Source: Cytophagia bacterium (GTDB taxonomy: Bacteria; Bacteroidota; Bacteroidia; Cytophagales; Spirosomataceae). From it: a stretch of 54,492 nt of DNA. A model generated the notes under the pieces. The model searched no databases. It was not told where the DNA came from and saw only the letters and a list, made by a program, of their open reading frames with translations. A program made the position numbers and the translations under genes. The stretch covers positions 1 to 54,492 of the forward strand of contig REAB01000057.1 of assembly GCA_004293645.1 (NCBI GenBank). Direction: 5' to 3'. The first letter of the stretch is position 1. The number at the start of each line of letters is the position of its first letter. Below, one piece after another: positions 42,100 through 51,399 of this stretch.

Positions 42100-43923
42100 A
42101 TGGCAAAAGGATTTAAGCGCGGCAACGATGAAGTTTTACCCACCGACAAGCGCAAAGTGAGCGGTGAAGGCGTAAAAAAAGCATTGCGTATTTTTAGTTT
42201 TGTGCGGCCTTACCGCGCTTATTTTATAACAGGCTGCGTATTTTTGGTGCTTTCGACCATCACTTCGTTGGCGTTCCCGAAGTTTATTGGGTTGATTGTA
42301 GAAGTAGTCGAAAAAAAGGCCGTTGCCAATTACAACATCAACCAAGTGGCCGTGGGGCTTTTTGGCGTGTTGCTGCTGCAAGGGCTTTTTTCATTTTTGC
42401 GCATCTATTTATTTTCGAGGGTAAGCGAGCTGGCCATGGCCGACGTGCGGCGGCAAGTATATGAGAAAATTATTACGCTGCCCGTACCGTTTTTTGAACA
42501 ACGCCGCGTGGGCGAACTCACCAGCCGTATTTCGTCAGATGTAACGCAAATGCAGGATATTTTGTCGTTTACGCTGGCCGAATTTTTTCGGCAAATCGCC
42601 ACGTTGGTCATTGGTACCATCTTGATTTGGTACACTTCTTGGAAACTCACCATTTTTATGCTGGCTACGTTTCCTGTTTTGATTATTGCGGCCCTAATTT
42701 TTGGCAAACACATCAGAACGCTCTCCAAAAAATCGCAAGATGCCCTGGCCGACACCAACGTCATTGTGGAAGAAACGCTGCAATCGGTGAACGTGGTGAA
42801 GGCTTTTACCAACGAGCCACTCGAAGCCAAACGCTACGGCTTGGCCCTCGACAAAGTGGTGGACAATGCCCTCAAAGCGGCTACTTTTCGGGGCGGGTTT
42901 GTGTCGTTCATCATTTTTGCGCTCTTTGGGGGCATTGTGGGCGTGGTGTGGTACGGCGCGGGGCTGGTGCAGCAGGGCGAAATGTCCATCGCCGATTTGA
43001 TTACGTTTGTACTTTACACCACTTTTATTGGTGGCGCGGTAGGCGGCATGGGCGACATTTACGCTCAAATCCAAAAAACCATCGGCGCATCAGAGCGTTT
43101 GCTCGAAATTTTGGGCGAAAAATCGGAGGTAACACTCACCAGCGTAACGCCCACTATGGCCATAGAAGGAGCTATTTCGTTCCGTGAAGTGCAATTTACC
43201 TATCCGTCGAGGCCCGATATGCCCGTCTTAAAAAACATTACTTTGAATGTAGCGGCGGGGCAAAAAATTGCGTTGGTGGGCTACAGCGGCGCGGGCAAAT
43301 CTACCATTGTGCAGTTGTTGATGCGTTATCATTTGCCGAGCGGTGGTCAAATTTTGGTGGACAATACCGACATTCAGGCGCTCAATATCACGGCCTATCG
43401 GCAACACATGGCCGTAGTGCCGCAAGAGGTGATGCTCTTTGGGGGCACTATCTACGAAAACATTGGCTACGGCAAACCTACCGCCACCGCCGCCGAAATA
43501 ACCGAAGCCGCTCGCAAAGCCAACGCCCTCGAATTTATCGAATCGTTTCCCGAAGGTTTTCAGACCATTGTGGGCGATCGGGGTGTCAAACTCTCTGGCG
43601 GGCAGCGGCAGCGCGTAGCCATTGCGAGGGCTATTTTGAAAGACCCCAAAATTTTGATTCTCGACGAGGCCACGTCGTCGCTCGATGCCGAGTCGGAGCG
43701 ATTGGTCCAAGAAGCCTTAGACCGCCTCATGGAAAACCGCACCACCATTATCATTGCCCACCGCCTGGCCACCGTCCGCAACGTGGACTGTATTTATGTC
43801 CTAAAAGACGGGGCTATTTTGGAAAGTGGCACGCACGAACAATTGGCCGAGCGCACCGACGGATTGTACGCGGGTTTGGTTAAATTGCAGTTTGAAACCG
43901 AAACGCCTCTTATTTCTAACTAA
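42100..43923 (+). CDS. MsbA-like ABC exporter, fused permease and ATPase
   Basis: 607 residues. Six membrane helices in the first 330 residues (including FVRPYRAYFITGCVFLVLST and RRVGELTSRISSDVTQMQ in the intracellular region). The nucleotide-binding domain has Walker A GYSGAGKST (near 391), signature LSGGQRQRVAIARA (near 495), Walker B ILILDEATSSLD and H-loop IAHRLAT. It works as a homodimer exporting lipid, lipid-linked molecules or drugs. It starts 5 bp after gldB and ends 8 bp before the holin-like gene. Confidence 0.92.
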   Translation: MAKGFKRGNDEVLPTDKRKVSGEGVKKALRIFSFVRPYRAYFITGCVFLVLSTITSLAFPKFIGLIVEVVEKKAVANYNINQVAVGLFGVLLLQGLFSFLRIYLFSRVSELAMADVRRQVYEKIITLPVPFFEQRRVGELTSRISSDVTQMQDILSFTLAEFFRQIATLVIGTILIWYTSWKLTIFMLATFPVLIIAALIFGKHIRTLSKKSQDALADTNVIVEETLQSVNVVKAFTNEPLEAKRYGLALDKVVDNALKAATFRGGFVSFIIFALFGGIVGVVWYGAGLVQQGEMSIADLITFVLYTTFIGGAVGGMGDIYAQIQKTIGASERLLEILGEKSEVTLTSVTPTMAIEGAISFREVQFTYPSRPDMPVLKNITLNVAAGQKIALVGYSGAGKSTIVQLLMRYHLPSGGQILVDNTDIQALNITAYRQHMAVVPQEVMLFGGTIYENIGYGKPTATAAEITEAARKANALEFIESFPEGFQTIVGDRGVKLSGGQRQRVAIARAILKDPKILILDEATSSLDAESERLVQEALDRLMENRTTIIIAHRLATVRNVDCIYVLKDGAILESGTHEQLAERTDGLYAGLVKLQFETETPLISN

Positions 43924-43931
43924 AGAAAACC

Positions 43932-44270
43932 ATGTTCAATTTACTTATTCGGCTGGCAGTCAGCACCATAGTAGTCATTGGCGCGAGCAATTTATTAAAA
44001 GGATTTGAAGTAGCCAACATTCAAACTGCCGTTATTGCGGCGGTTGTGTTGGGGTTACTCAATACTTTTTTAAAACCTATTTTACAAATTTTATCCATTC
44101 CCATTACGGTGCTCACGCTGGGGTTGTTTCATTTGGTTATCAACGTGGCCATGGTCTATTTGGCGGCCTATTTGGTAGATGGGTTTCGGGTAGATAGCTT
44201 CTTGACGGCCCTTATTTTTAGCTTCGCGCTGTCGTTGGCGCAGTGGGTAGCGGGCTGGTTTTTAGACTAA
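43932..44270 (+). CDS. Small four-helix membrane protein, phage holin IV superfamily
   Basis: 112 residues with four hydrophobic helices (LLIRLAVSTIVVIGASNLLKG, AVIAAVVLGLLNTFL, VLTLGLFHLVINVAMVYLAA, FLTALIFSFALSLAQWVAGW) and the family linker LNTFLKPILQILSIPITVLTLG. Chromosomal copies of this family are common and not clearly phage-derived; no lysis gene is near. It is the last gene of the gldB-exporter run (gap 8 bp). Confidence 0.88.
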   Translation: MFNLLIRLAVSTIVVIGASNLLKGFEVANIQTAVIAAVVLGLLNTFLKPILQILSIPITVLTLGLFHLVINVAMVYLAAYLVDGFRVDSFLTALIFSFALSLAQWVAGWFLD

Positions 44271-44843
44271 TTTCTGCTGCCGCTCTTCTCTAATTTTGAG
44301 CCGTTATTGGTTTGCTTTTTTGCCATAAAACGCGAAATAGCGGGTGGTAATGATTGGAAATAGGACGCTACAACATTTTTGACGTGCGCAAAGCCGCCAA
44401 TGTTTTTAAGAATAGCATCAAAAAAAGTAGCTGGGAGGCATTGTTTGCAAATCGTTAAGTATTTGTACTTAAAACGCCCTCAATCTTCTTCTTTACAATA
44501 AAATTTATCTTGTTTTTGTCCAAAAAATACTTCTGTACTTTACCTATTTAGGTGCCAAATAAACTGATAGTTGGCTTTTTCAACGTAAATGTGCGGTACG
44601 TCCCTTGAAAAATACTTTTTTTCTATGAAAAGGCCAACTTGGTCTAATTTTAAACTTTTTTACAACGGCCTTAAAGTGCCATTTAAGCCTAATTGAACGC
44701 ATTATTGGCAAATTTTATTTGGTAAAAGACGCAATATCCACAATAAGCTAAAATATTTTTTTTAACAAAGTATTTGAAATGTACTATCTGTGTACTTATT
44801 TTGTGGTAATATTTTTTTTCTATTCTTAACTTAAATTAAACTT
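44271..44843 (+). other. Long leader/intergenic region before the SusC operon
   Basis: 573 AT-rich bases with no convincing gene. Except for the promoter near its end, no stable hairpin or repeat stands out. Such a length before a SusC gene often holds regulatory sites, but none could be identified. Confidence 0.45.
44773..44803 (+). promoter_or_regulatory. Probable promoter of the SusC/SusD operon
   Basis: TTTG at 44773-44776 and TTATTTTG at 44796-44803 resemble the Bacteroidota -33 (TTG) and -7 (TAnnTTTG) elements with a 19-bp spacer, the usual distance; the -7 has one mismatch. GTAC occurs twice between them (GTACTATCTGTGTAC). The start codon is 40 bp downstream. Confidence 0.6.
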
Positions 44844-47800
44844 ATGAGAAAAGTTGTACTGTTCAGCTTCTTGCTGTTCTGTTCGGCTTGGGTATCCTCG
44901 TACGCCCAAGATCGTAAAGTAACAGGCAAAGTAACAGCGGCAGAAGACGGTTCGCCTCTGCCAGGTGTGTCAGTAGTGGTAAAAGGTTCTTCCAAAGGAA
45001 CCAACACCACCGCCGACGGTTCTTACAGCATTGATGCCCCAAGCGGCACAACGCTGGTTTTTAGTTTTGTGGGTACTACCACCCAAGAGATAGGTATTGG
45101 CAATCGTACTGCGCTTGACGTAGCATTGGCCGCCGACACCAAGCTATTGAGCGAGGTAGTAGTAACTGCCCAAGGTATTGTGCGCGAAAAGCGGGCGTTG
45201 GGTTATTCAGTAGCCTCGGTTGATTCTAAGAGTATCCAAGACCGCCCACAAGCCGACGTAGGTCGCGTATTGCAAGGCAAGATTGCGGGTGTAAACATCA
45301 CCTCTACTTCTGGCGTGTCTGGTACGGGTACCAACATTACCATTCGTGGTTATTCGTCTATTACGGGTTCGGTGCAGCCACTTTTTGTGGTAGATGGTGT
45401 GCCTTTCAACTCTAACACCAATTCTCGTCAGGGCTCTACTGGTGGTAATGCAGGTTTTACAGGTGGTGGACAAAGCTCATCAAGTCGCTTTTTGGACATT
45501 GACCCCAACAACATTGAGAACGTAACGGTATTGAAAGGTTTGGCCGCTACCGTAACCTACGGCGACCAAGGACGTAACGGCGTAATTTTGATTACGACCA
45601 AAAATGGCAGCAAAAAAGCACGCAAAACCGAGTTTAACGTTACGCAGTCGTTCTTTACAAATACTGCTCACTTGCCCCGCTACCAAAACGATTATGTAGG
45701 TGGTTTTCAGCAAAACTTGGGATACTTCTTCTCAAACTGGGGCCCAACCTTAAACGAGGCCAAGGCCTATCCTTCGCAGAATACCAACACTGCTCTAGCG
45801 ACGCACCCTTACGCCAACTTGACAAACCCTGTATTGCGCGGTTCAATGGCCGATTACGTGGCCTCGGTAAGCCCTTACGAAATGAAGGTGTTTCCAAACA
45901 ACGTAAAAGATTTTTTCCGCACGGGACAAATCTCAAACACTTCGTTGAACATTTCGGGTGGTGGCGAGAAGGTAAGCTACAACGTATCGGGAGGTTACAA
46001 CAAAGAAGGTGGTTACATTCCAAACAACGACCTTACGCGTTTGAACTTAGGCTTGGGCTTGAACGCTCAAATGACCAAAAAACTCACTGCGACAGTATCT
46101 TTCAACTACGCCAATACGGCGCAAAGCTCACCACCTTTGAGCGCTGGCCAAGGTAACAATGCCAGCGATTTTCCATCGGTATTGGCCAACGTAATGTACA
46201 CCCCTCGCCAAGTAGATTTGATGGGTTGGCCATACGAAAGCCCACTCGACGGTAGCTCGGTGTATTTCCGCAGCGGCAACGACATTCCAAACCCACGTTG
46301 GGTACTTGAGAATTACAAAACATCGGGTAATGTAAACCGCTTCTTCTCAGCTACTACTTTCAATTACGAACTGGGCAAAGACCTGTTGTTGTTGTATAAA
46401 GTAGGTTTAGATACTTACGACGAGCAACAAGAGTTCCAGATTAATAAAGGTGGGGTTCAGTTGGTAACGGGTCTTTACAACACCCTCAACATCCGAAACA
46501 CTATTTGGGACAATAGTTTGATTATATCTTACAGTAAGTCGCTTTCAAGCAAATTGTCGGTATCGGCCAAGGTGGGTGGTAACGTTCGTAACGACAAGTT
46601 CAGATTGGATAACGTCAACAGTCAAAACCAATTAGCGCGTGGGTTGTTCCGTCATAACAATTTTATTGACAACGTGGCATTCAACCAAACCGAAGAACAA
46701 ACCCGGATGGGTGTTTTCGGTGAAGTTACCGCTGACTACAACAATTTTTTGTTTGCCAACATAGCCGCTCGTAACGACTGGACTTCTACCGTAGAAAAGG
46801 AAAATCGTCGTATTTTGTATCCTTCGGCCAGTATTTCGTTTGTACCAACTACGGCATTTAAAGGATTAGAGTCGCCCTTTTTGAGTTTCTTGAAAATCCG
46901 TGCAGGTGTGGGTAGTTCGGCAGGTTTTCCTACGCCTTACAATACCCGTAGCTTCTTGAACCAAAACGCCCGTGCTTTCTTGAACTCATCGGGTGGTACA
47001 GTACAATCTCACTCGGTGGACAATACCCTCGGCAACTTGAACCTCAAGCCTGAGCTACACACCGAATACGAAGCTGGCATAGAAGGTAAGTTTTTTCGCA
47101 ATCGCATCGGTTTTGACCTTACGCTTTACCGCCGCGACACGCGCAACCTCATTACCCGCGCGCCACTCGATGCTTCTACTGGCTATACCAGCACTTTTAC
47201 CAACATCGGTAAAATCCGTAACGAAGGCATAGAAATTAGTTTAAATGGTAATATCCTCAAATCAAAAGATTTTTCTTGGGACATTACTGGTACTTTCTCA
47301 CGCAACCGCCCCAAAGTGCTTGACTTAGGTGGTACACTCCAAGAAGTACAAATTTCGGGTTTCAACGGTTTGGGTAACTTTGCCGTAGTGGGTGAGCCTT
47401 TCAACATTATCAAAGGAACAGGATACCGCCGCAACGAGCAAGGTCAATTATTGGTTGATGGTGGTGGTTACTTACAGACTACTGCAACTCCCGTTGTTTT
47501 AGGAGACCCCAACCCCGCTTTCAACACCAGCTTGATAAACGACCTTAGTTACAAAGGCATTTCGTTGAGCTTTATGCTCTCGTACCGCCACGGTGGTGCC
47601 ATGTACTCTTCTACTGCAGGTGCCTTGTTGGGTCGTGGATTGACCTACGACACTGGCCTTGCCAATGGTTACGACCGCGCTCAGACATTCTTGTTTCCTG
47701 GCGTAAAAGCCGATGGTACGCCCAACGACGTTCAGGTTACGGCAGCAGACGTGGGTTTCAACAACATTTACTTCTTTGGCGACGAAGGCCGTATTTTTGA

Positions 47801-48056
47801 CGGTTCAACCATTCGTTTGCAAGAAGTATCGCTTGGCTACCAGTTGCCCAAAAAATTGTTTGCCAAATTACCTATCAAAGGAGCATCTTTCCTGCTTACT
47901 GGCAACAACCTCTGGTACAAAGCCTTGAATTTCCCTCCTGGTCTTAACTTCGATACCGACAACCTCGGCTTGGGTGTTGGCAACGGTTTGGGCTTTGAGT
48001 TCTTGACAGGCCCAAGTGCCAGAAGATTGGGGGTAACGTTGAAACTAACGTTTTAA
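44844..48056 (+). CDS. SusC/RagA-type TonB-linked outer-membrane transporter
   Basis: 1070 residues. Signal peptide (1-21, ending WVSSYAQ), then a carboxypeptidase-D-like regulatory domain (GKVTAAEDGSPLPGVSVVVK, 22-100), a plug domain (ALGYSVASVDSKSIQDRP, GRVLQGKIAGVNI, GTNITIRGYSSI, PLFVVDGVPF) and a 22-strand barrel ending with RRLGVTLKLTF. It imports a polymer or oligomer together with the SusD-like lidding lipoprotein encoded 85 bp downstream. No catabolic enzyme is linked, so the substrate cannot be inferred. Confidence 0.95.
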   Translation: MRKVVLFSFLLFCSAWVSSYAQDRKVTGKVTAAEDGSPLPGVSVVVKGSSKGTNTTADGSYSIDAPSGTTLVFSFVGTTTQEIGIGNRTALDVALAADTKLLSEVVVTAQGIVREKRALGYSVASVDSKSIQDRPQADVGRVLQGKIAGVNITSTSGVSGTGTNITIRGYSSITGSVQPLFVVDGVPFNSNTNSRQGSTGGNAGFTGGGQSSSSRFLDIDPNNIENVTVLKGLAATVTYGDQGRNGVILITTKNGSKKARKTEFNVTQSFFTNTAHLPRYQNDYVGGFQQNLGYFFSNWGPTLNEAKAYPSQNTNTALATHPYANLTNPVLRGSMADYVASVSPYEMKVFPNNVKDFFRTGQISNTSLNISGGGEKVSYNVSGGYNKEGGYIPNNDLTRLNLGLGLNAQMTKKLTATVSFNYANTAQSSPPLSAGQGNNASDFPSVLANVMYTPRQVDLMGWPYESPLDGSSVYFRSGNDIPNPRWVLENYKTSGNVNRFFSATTFNYELGKDLLLLYKVGLDTYDEQQEFQINKGGVQLVTGLYNTLNIRNTIWDNSLIISYSKSLSSKLSVSAKVGGNVRNDKFRLDNVNSQNQLARGLFRHNNFIDNVAFNQTEEQTRMGVFGEVTADYNNFLFANIAARNDWTSTVEKENRRILYPSASISFVPTTAFKGLESPFLSFLKIRAGVGSSAGFPTPYNTRSFLNQNARAFLNSSGGTVQSHSVDNTLGNLNLKPELHTEYEAGIEGKFFRNRIGFDLTLYRRDTRNLITRAPLDASTGYTSTFTNIGKIRNEGIEISLNGNILKSKDFSWDITGTFSRNRPKVLDLGGTLQEVQISGFNGLGNFAVVGEPFNIIKGTGYRRNEQGQLLVDGGGYLQTTATPVVLGDPNPAFNTSLINDLSYKGISLSFMLSYRHGGAMYSSTAGALLGRGLTYDTGLANGYDRAQTFLFPGVKADGTPNDVQVTAADVGFNNIYFFGDEGRIFDGSTIRLQEVSLGYQLPKKLFAKLPIKGASFLLTGNNLWYKALNFPPGLNFDTDNLGLGVGNGLGFEFLTGPSARRLGVTLKLTF

Positions 48057-48141
48057 TAATAATAGAAGATAACGAAATAGCGAATGGCACTTTAGCCTGT
48101 TTAATAGTTCGATGTGCTTAAAATCAAAATCAAACACAACA

Positions 48142-49806
48142 ATGATAAATAAATTAAAAATATCTCTGTTGGTACTGCTTACAGTAGTGGTTAGTTCGTG
48201 CGAGTTAAACCTCCTTGAAAATCCTAACCAGGTAAATCTTAGCAACACCGACGTCAACTTTCTGCTCAATCGTATTGAGTTAGATTATGCTGGCAATAAC
48301 GCTGGCGTTGGCAATCACTTCAACCAAATGACCGACCCCGCCATGCGCCTTACGCGCATGCTGAACCAAGGGGCGGCTATCTATGACAACGCCGTAACCC
48401 CCAACGGGTTGAACAACGCCTGGACCAACGCCTATGCCAACATTATGACCGATGTAAAAACGCTCTTGCCATTGGCTGAAACGGGTGGTTTGTTGATACA
48501 CGCAGGCATCGGTCGTACTATCAGAGCATCTGTATTGCTCAACTTGGTGGATGCTTTCGGCAATGTACCTTACAGCGAAGCACTCAATGCTGAGAACTTC
48601 AACCCAAAAACCGATGATGGTGCTGGTATTTACACTGTCGCTATTGCCGACCTTGACAAGGCCATCGAAAACTTCACCGCCACTTCTCGCGGTGCCGCTA
48701 CTGGCGACTTGTTTTATGGCGGCAGTGCCGACAGCTGGATTCGGGTAGCTAATACACTCAAACTGAAAGCATTGCTCAACCGTAGCTTGATTGATCGATC
48801 AGGTTCAACTACGGGTATCAATGCGCTCATTTCAGGAAATCGCTTGATTTCTACTGCTGCTCAAAACTTTACGTTTAAGTTTGGCACTAACTTGCTCAAT
48901 CCCGACACACGCCACCCACGTTACGGTGGTCAGTATTCTCCTACGGGTGGTGGCGACTACCAGTCTAACTCATACATGGGTGCCATGTTCAACTCAAAAG
49001 GCTTTCCTGATCCACGGATGCGTTACTATTTCTACCGTCAGATTACCCGCAACTCAACGGACGTAAACGAGATTCGTTGTATTACGAATCAAAAACCCAC
49101 CCATTATGGTGCAAACGATGTATTTTGTTTCCCAACTACGGTAGGTTACTGGGGCCGCGACCACTTGAGCAATGAGGGTATTCCACCAGATGGTTTGCGC
49201 CGCACAGCTTGGGGACTCTATCCAGCAGGTGGCTTGTACGACAACGACGCCAACCGTGGCGTATCGTTGGGTGCTGGTGCTGGCGGTGCTGGTATTCATC
49301 CTATCATGATGCGCTCGTTCGTAGATTTTATGTTGGCTGAGTCGGTTTTGCGCCTTGGCACTACTGGCGATGCCAAAGCCTTGTTGCGTTCTGCTGTTGA
49401 GAAATCAATGGCCGATGTACGGGCTTACGCGCTTGGCACGACCGAAGCAGGTAAAATTGCAACTTACGAAGCCGACCAGAAAATTGTGTGGGCCGATGAA
49501 GTGAAGAGATATGTGGACAAAGTATTGGCCGACTACGATGCTGCTACCGCCGATGGTAAACTCAACATTGTAGCCACCGAGTACTGGTTTGCTGCCCATG
49601 GCAACGGTATTGAGATCTATAACCTCTACCGCCGTACGGGCAAGCCTGCGGGCCAGCAACCTGCTCTTGAGCCTAGTCCAGGTGGTTTTGTTCGCTCTTA
49701 TTACTATCCATTGGATTTGATTACACGCAACTCAAACGCCAAACAAAAAACCAACGCAACGCTACCAGTATTTTGGGACAATAACCCTGCGGGTTTTATC
49801 AAATAA
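48142..49806 (+). CDS. SusD/RagB-like outer-membrane lipoprotein
   Basis: 554 residues from the ATG at 48142. Lipoprotein signal MINKLKISLLVLLTVVVSSC (Cys20), followed by ELNLLENPNQVNLSNTDVNF. The body fits the SusD_2 branch with helical repeats (NAWTNAYANIMTDVKTLLPL, LVDAFGNVPYSEALN) and a late block EYWFAAHGNGIEIYNLYRRTG. It caps the SusC barrel and captures ligand at the cell surface. It is the second gene of the operon. Confidence 0.92.
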   Translation: MINKLKISLLVLLTVVVSSCELNLLENPNQVNLSNTDVNFLLNRIELDYAGNNAGVGNHFNQMTDPAMRLTRMLNQGAAIYDNAVTPNGLNNAWTNAYANIMTDVKTLLPLAETGGLLIHAGIGRTIRASVLLNLVDAFGNVPYSEALNAENFNPKTDDGAGIYTVAIADLDKAIENFTATSRGAATGDLFYGGSADSWIRVANTLKLKALLNRSLIDRSGSTTGINALISGNRLISTAAQNFTFKFGTNLLNPDTRHPRYGGQYSPTGGGDYQSNSYMGAMFNSKGFPDPRMRYYFYRQITRNSTDVNEIRCITNQKPTHYGANDVFCFPTTVGYWGRDHLSNEGIPPDGLRRTAWGLYPAGGLYDNDANRGVSLGAGAGGAGIHPIMMRSFVDFMLAESVLRLGTTGDAKALLRSAVEKSMADVRAYALGTTEAGKIATYEADQKIVWADEVKRYVDKVLADYDAATADGKLNIVATEYWFAAHGNGIEIYNLYRRTGKPAGQQPALEPSPGGFVRSYYYPLDLITRNSNAKQKTNATLPVFWDNNPAGFIK

Positions 49807-49843
49807 AATCAGTTTCTTAAAAAAACTAAATATAAAATCTAAG

Positions 49844-50419
49844 ATGAAACATATCAAAAACTTTGCATTTGTTATGGCTGCTGCCTTGATGGTAATGGCC
49901 TGCAAAACACAAATGGTGGACAAGCTGGACGATTTTAACTTGGAAAATGGTGGCTACATGCGTACTGTAACGCCTTTCCCAGTTGCTGCCGCAACTTTTA
50001 GCGTGAGCAAAGCCAACATGACAGGCACCAAAATGGAAGCTGTATTAGAAGCCGTTACGCCTGATAAAGGTGCGTTATTCTCGTCCTACGATTTGTCGGT
50101 TCGGTTTGTAGATGCTACTCCTGACAACGGTAACAAGTCAGTTGCCGTGACGGCGTTGCGCTCAATTCCAGCATCGGCTTACGCCAAAGATGCTACCACC
50201 GGCTACCCTCGGCACACGCTCGCTGTTACAGGCACAGACCTGCTGACTGCGACTAAATTGACCGCTGCCGACGTGTCGAATGGCGATAGATTTGAAGTAA
50301 CTGCCACCATGCGACTAACCAACGGCAGGTCTTTTAATGCCGCAAATACAGGCGCAAACATTACGGGTGGTGCTTTTTACAGCTCACCGTTCTTCTATCG
50401 CGTCAATGTGGTGAATTAA
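49844..50419 (+). CDS. Small lipoprotein downstream of SusC/SusD, unknown
   Basis: 191 residues. Lipoprotein signal (FVMAAALMVMAC, Cys at about 20). The mature part is beta-rich: AAATFSVSKANMTGTKMEAV, SYDLSVRFVDATPDNGNKSV and GDRFEVTATMRLTNGR, suggestive of one immunoglobulin-like domain. It may be an extra surface binding lipoprotein, like SusE/F in position though not by sequence. The gene starts 37 bp after the SusD stop and ends in a terminator, so it closes the operon. Confidence 0.78.
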   Translation: MKHIKNFAFVMAAALMVMACKTQMVDKLDDFNLENGGYMRTVTPFPVAAATFSVSKANMTGTKMEAVLEAVTPDKGALFSSYDLSVRFVDATPDNGNKSVAVTALRSIPASAYAKDATTGYPRHTLAVTGTDLLTATKLTAADVSNGDRFEVTATMRLTNGRSFNAANTGANITGGAFYSSPFFYRVNVVN

Positions 50420-50432
50420 TTGATTCGTTTTT

Positions 50433-50476
50433 AAGCAAAAGAGGCGGCCTTAAAAAGCTGCCTCTTTTGCTTTTAG
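50433..50476 (+). terminator. Terminator of the SusC operon
   Basis: AAGCAAAAGAGGC-GGC (50433-50448) pairs with GCTGCCTCTTTTGCTT (50457-50472) around an 8-base loop, with one G-U, followed by T. It lies 14 bp past the lipoprotein stop. Confidence 0.85.
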
Positions 50477-50522
50477 AGGTATTTTGTTTTATGTTTGGAA
50501 AAGCAATTCAACGCCACTAACG

Positions 50523-51266
50523 ATGGAAGTCAAAGAAGAAGTAAGAAGAATGAGCCGCAAAGTGGCTACTTTGGAGGATATACTCTCTGATTTTATTATT
50601 ATTACAGAACGAGACAATCGGCAACTGCGCGAAGATTTAAGGGCGATAGGCGACCGTATGGAAGCAGATACCGCCAAACTAAAAGCTGAGATGTCGGAGT
50701 TTAAGAATGAGATGTCAGAGTTTAAAAATGAGATGTCAGAGTTTAAAAATGAGATGTCAGAGTTTAAAAATGAGATGTCGGAGTTTAAGAATGAGATGAG
50801 GGCTTCTACCAAAGACCTTCATAAAAAAGTAGGAGATTTAAGTAGAAAACTCGGCACTTTTGCGGAAGATTTTGCCGCGCCCAACTTACCAAGAATTGCT
50901 GGGGTTTATTTTCATGAGCCTAATGTTGTCAATCATTTTGTGAGATGGACTCGCTTTGACCCAATTGCCCGCGCTGAGATGTTTGAGGCTGATGCTATTA
51001 CAGAAACGGAAAATATGGTGTTTTTCTTGGAAGCAAAATTCTCTCCCCGCAATGACGACATCAAAGCAATGCCAGAACGTATCAAAGCCTTCCGCAGGTG
51101 GTTTCCGGAGTTCAGTAACAAGAAATTGGTTACTATTTTTGCCTCATGGTCTATCAATGAAAATCATTTGCGAATGTTGACCAAAATGGGAGTGTATGCA
51201 ATGGTAGTTGGCGAAAATACAATGGAGTTGTCAAACTTTGACGCACTAAAGAATGGGAAAAAATAA
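50523..51266 (+). CDS. Coiled-coil plus PD-(D/E)XK nuclease-fold protein
   Basis: 247 residues from the ATG at 50523. The N-terminal half is a long coil; residues about 56-90 are five copies of the heptad EMSEFKN. A conserved FAAPNLPRIAGVYF (near 118) leads into the nuclease-like fold with Asp157 in FEADAI and Glu170/Lys172 in LEAK: the D...ExK core of PD-(D/E)XK enzymes. Similar coil-nuclease proteins (DUF3782-like) occur in cyanobacteria and Bacteroidota in many copies and have no known role. It is transcribed alone between two terminators. Confidence 0.75.
   Translation: MEVKEEVRRMSRKVATLEDILSDFIIITERDNRQLREDLRAIGDRMEADTAKLKAEMSEFKNEMSEFKNEMSEFKNEMSEFKNEMSEFKNEMRASTKDLHKKVGDLSRKLGTFAEDFAAPNLPRIAGVYFHEPNVVNHFVRWTRFDPIARAEMFEADAITETENMVFFLEAKFSPRNDDIKAMPERIKAFRRWFPEFSNKKLVTIFASWSINENHLRMLTKMGVYAMVVGENTMELSNFDALKNGKK
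50688..50792 (+). repeat. Five tandem 21-bp units encoding one coiled-coil heptad
   Basis: Units at 50688, 50709, 50730, 50751 and 50772, each GAGATGTC(G/A)GAGTTTAA(G/A)AAT. The three middle units are identical and only A/G changes separate the others, so the expansion is recent. Because 21 bp equals seven codons, gain or loss of units keeps both reading frame and coil register. Confidence 0.95.
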
Positions 51267-51282
51267 AAAAAGCGCATTCTTC

Positions 51283-51317
51283 TAAAAATGACGGGGCTGT
51301 GGCTTACGTCATTTTTA
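51283..51317 (+). terminator. Hairpin after the coil-nuclease gene
   Basis: TAAAAATGACG (51283-51293) and CGTCATTTTTA (51307-51317) form an 11-bp perfect stem with a 13-base loop. It starts 17 bp after the stop of the preceding gene. Confidence 0.75.
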
Positions 51318-51399
51318 GTTTTAGGCCAAAAATATAGTTACTTGAATTCAGCCGAAATGATGGAAATGGTGCTTTATTAGGTGGATTATCGAAAAGGAG

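Noticed and set aside
43932-44270. Prophage remnant suggested by a holin-family protein
   Set aside because: No other phage gene is nearby; this holin IV superfamily is common as a chromosomal membrane protein, and the gene lies in a run with gldB and an ABC exporter.
50688-50792. CRISPR-like regular repeats
   Set aside because: The 21-bp units are contiguous without spacers and are in frame within a protein gene, coding a coiled-coil heptad.
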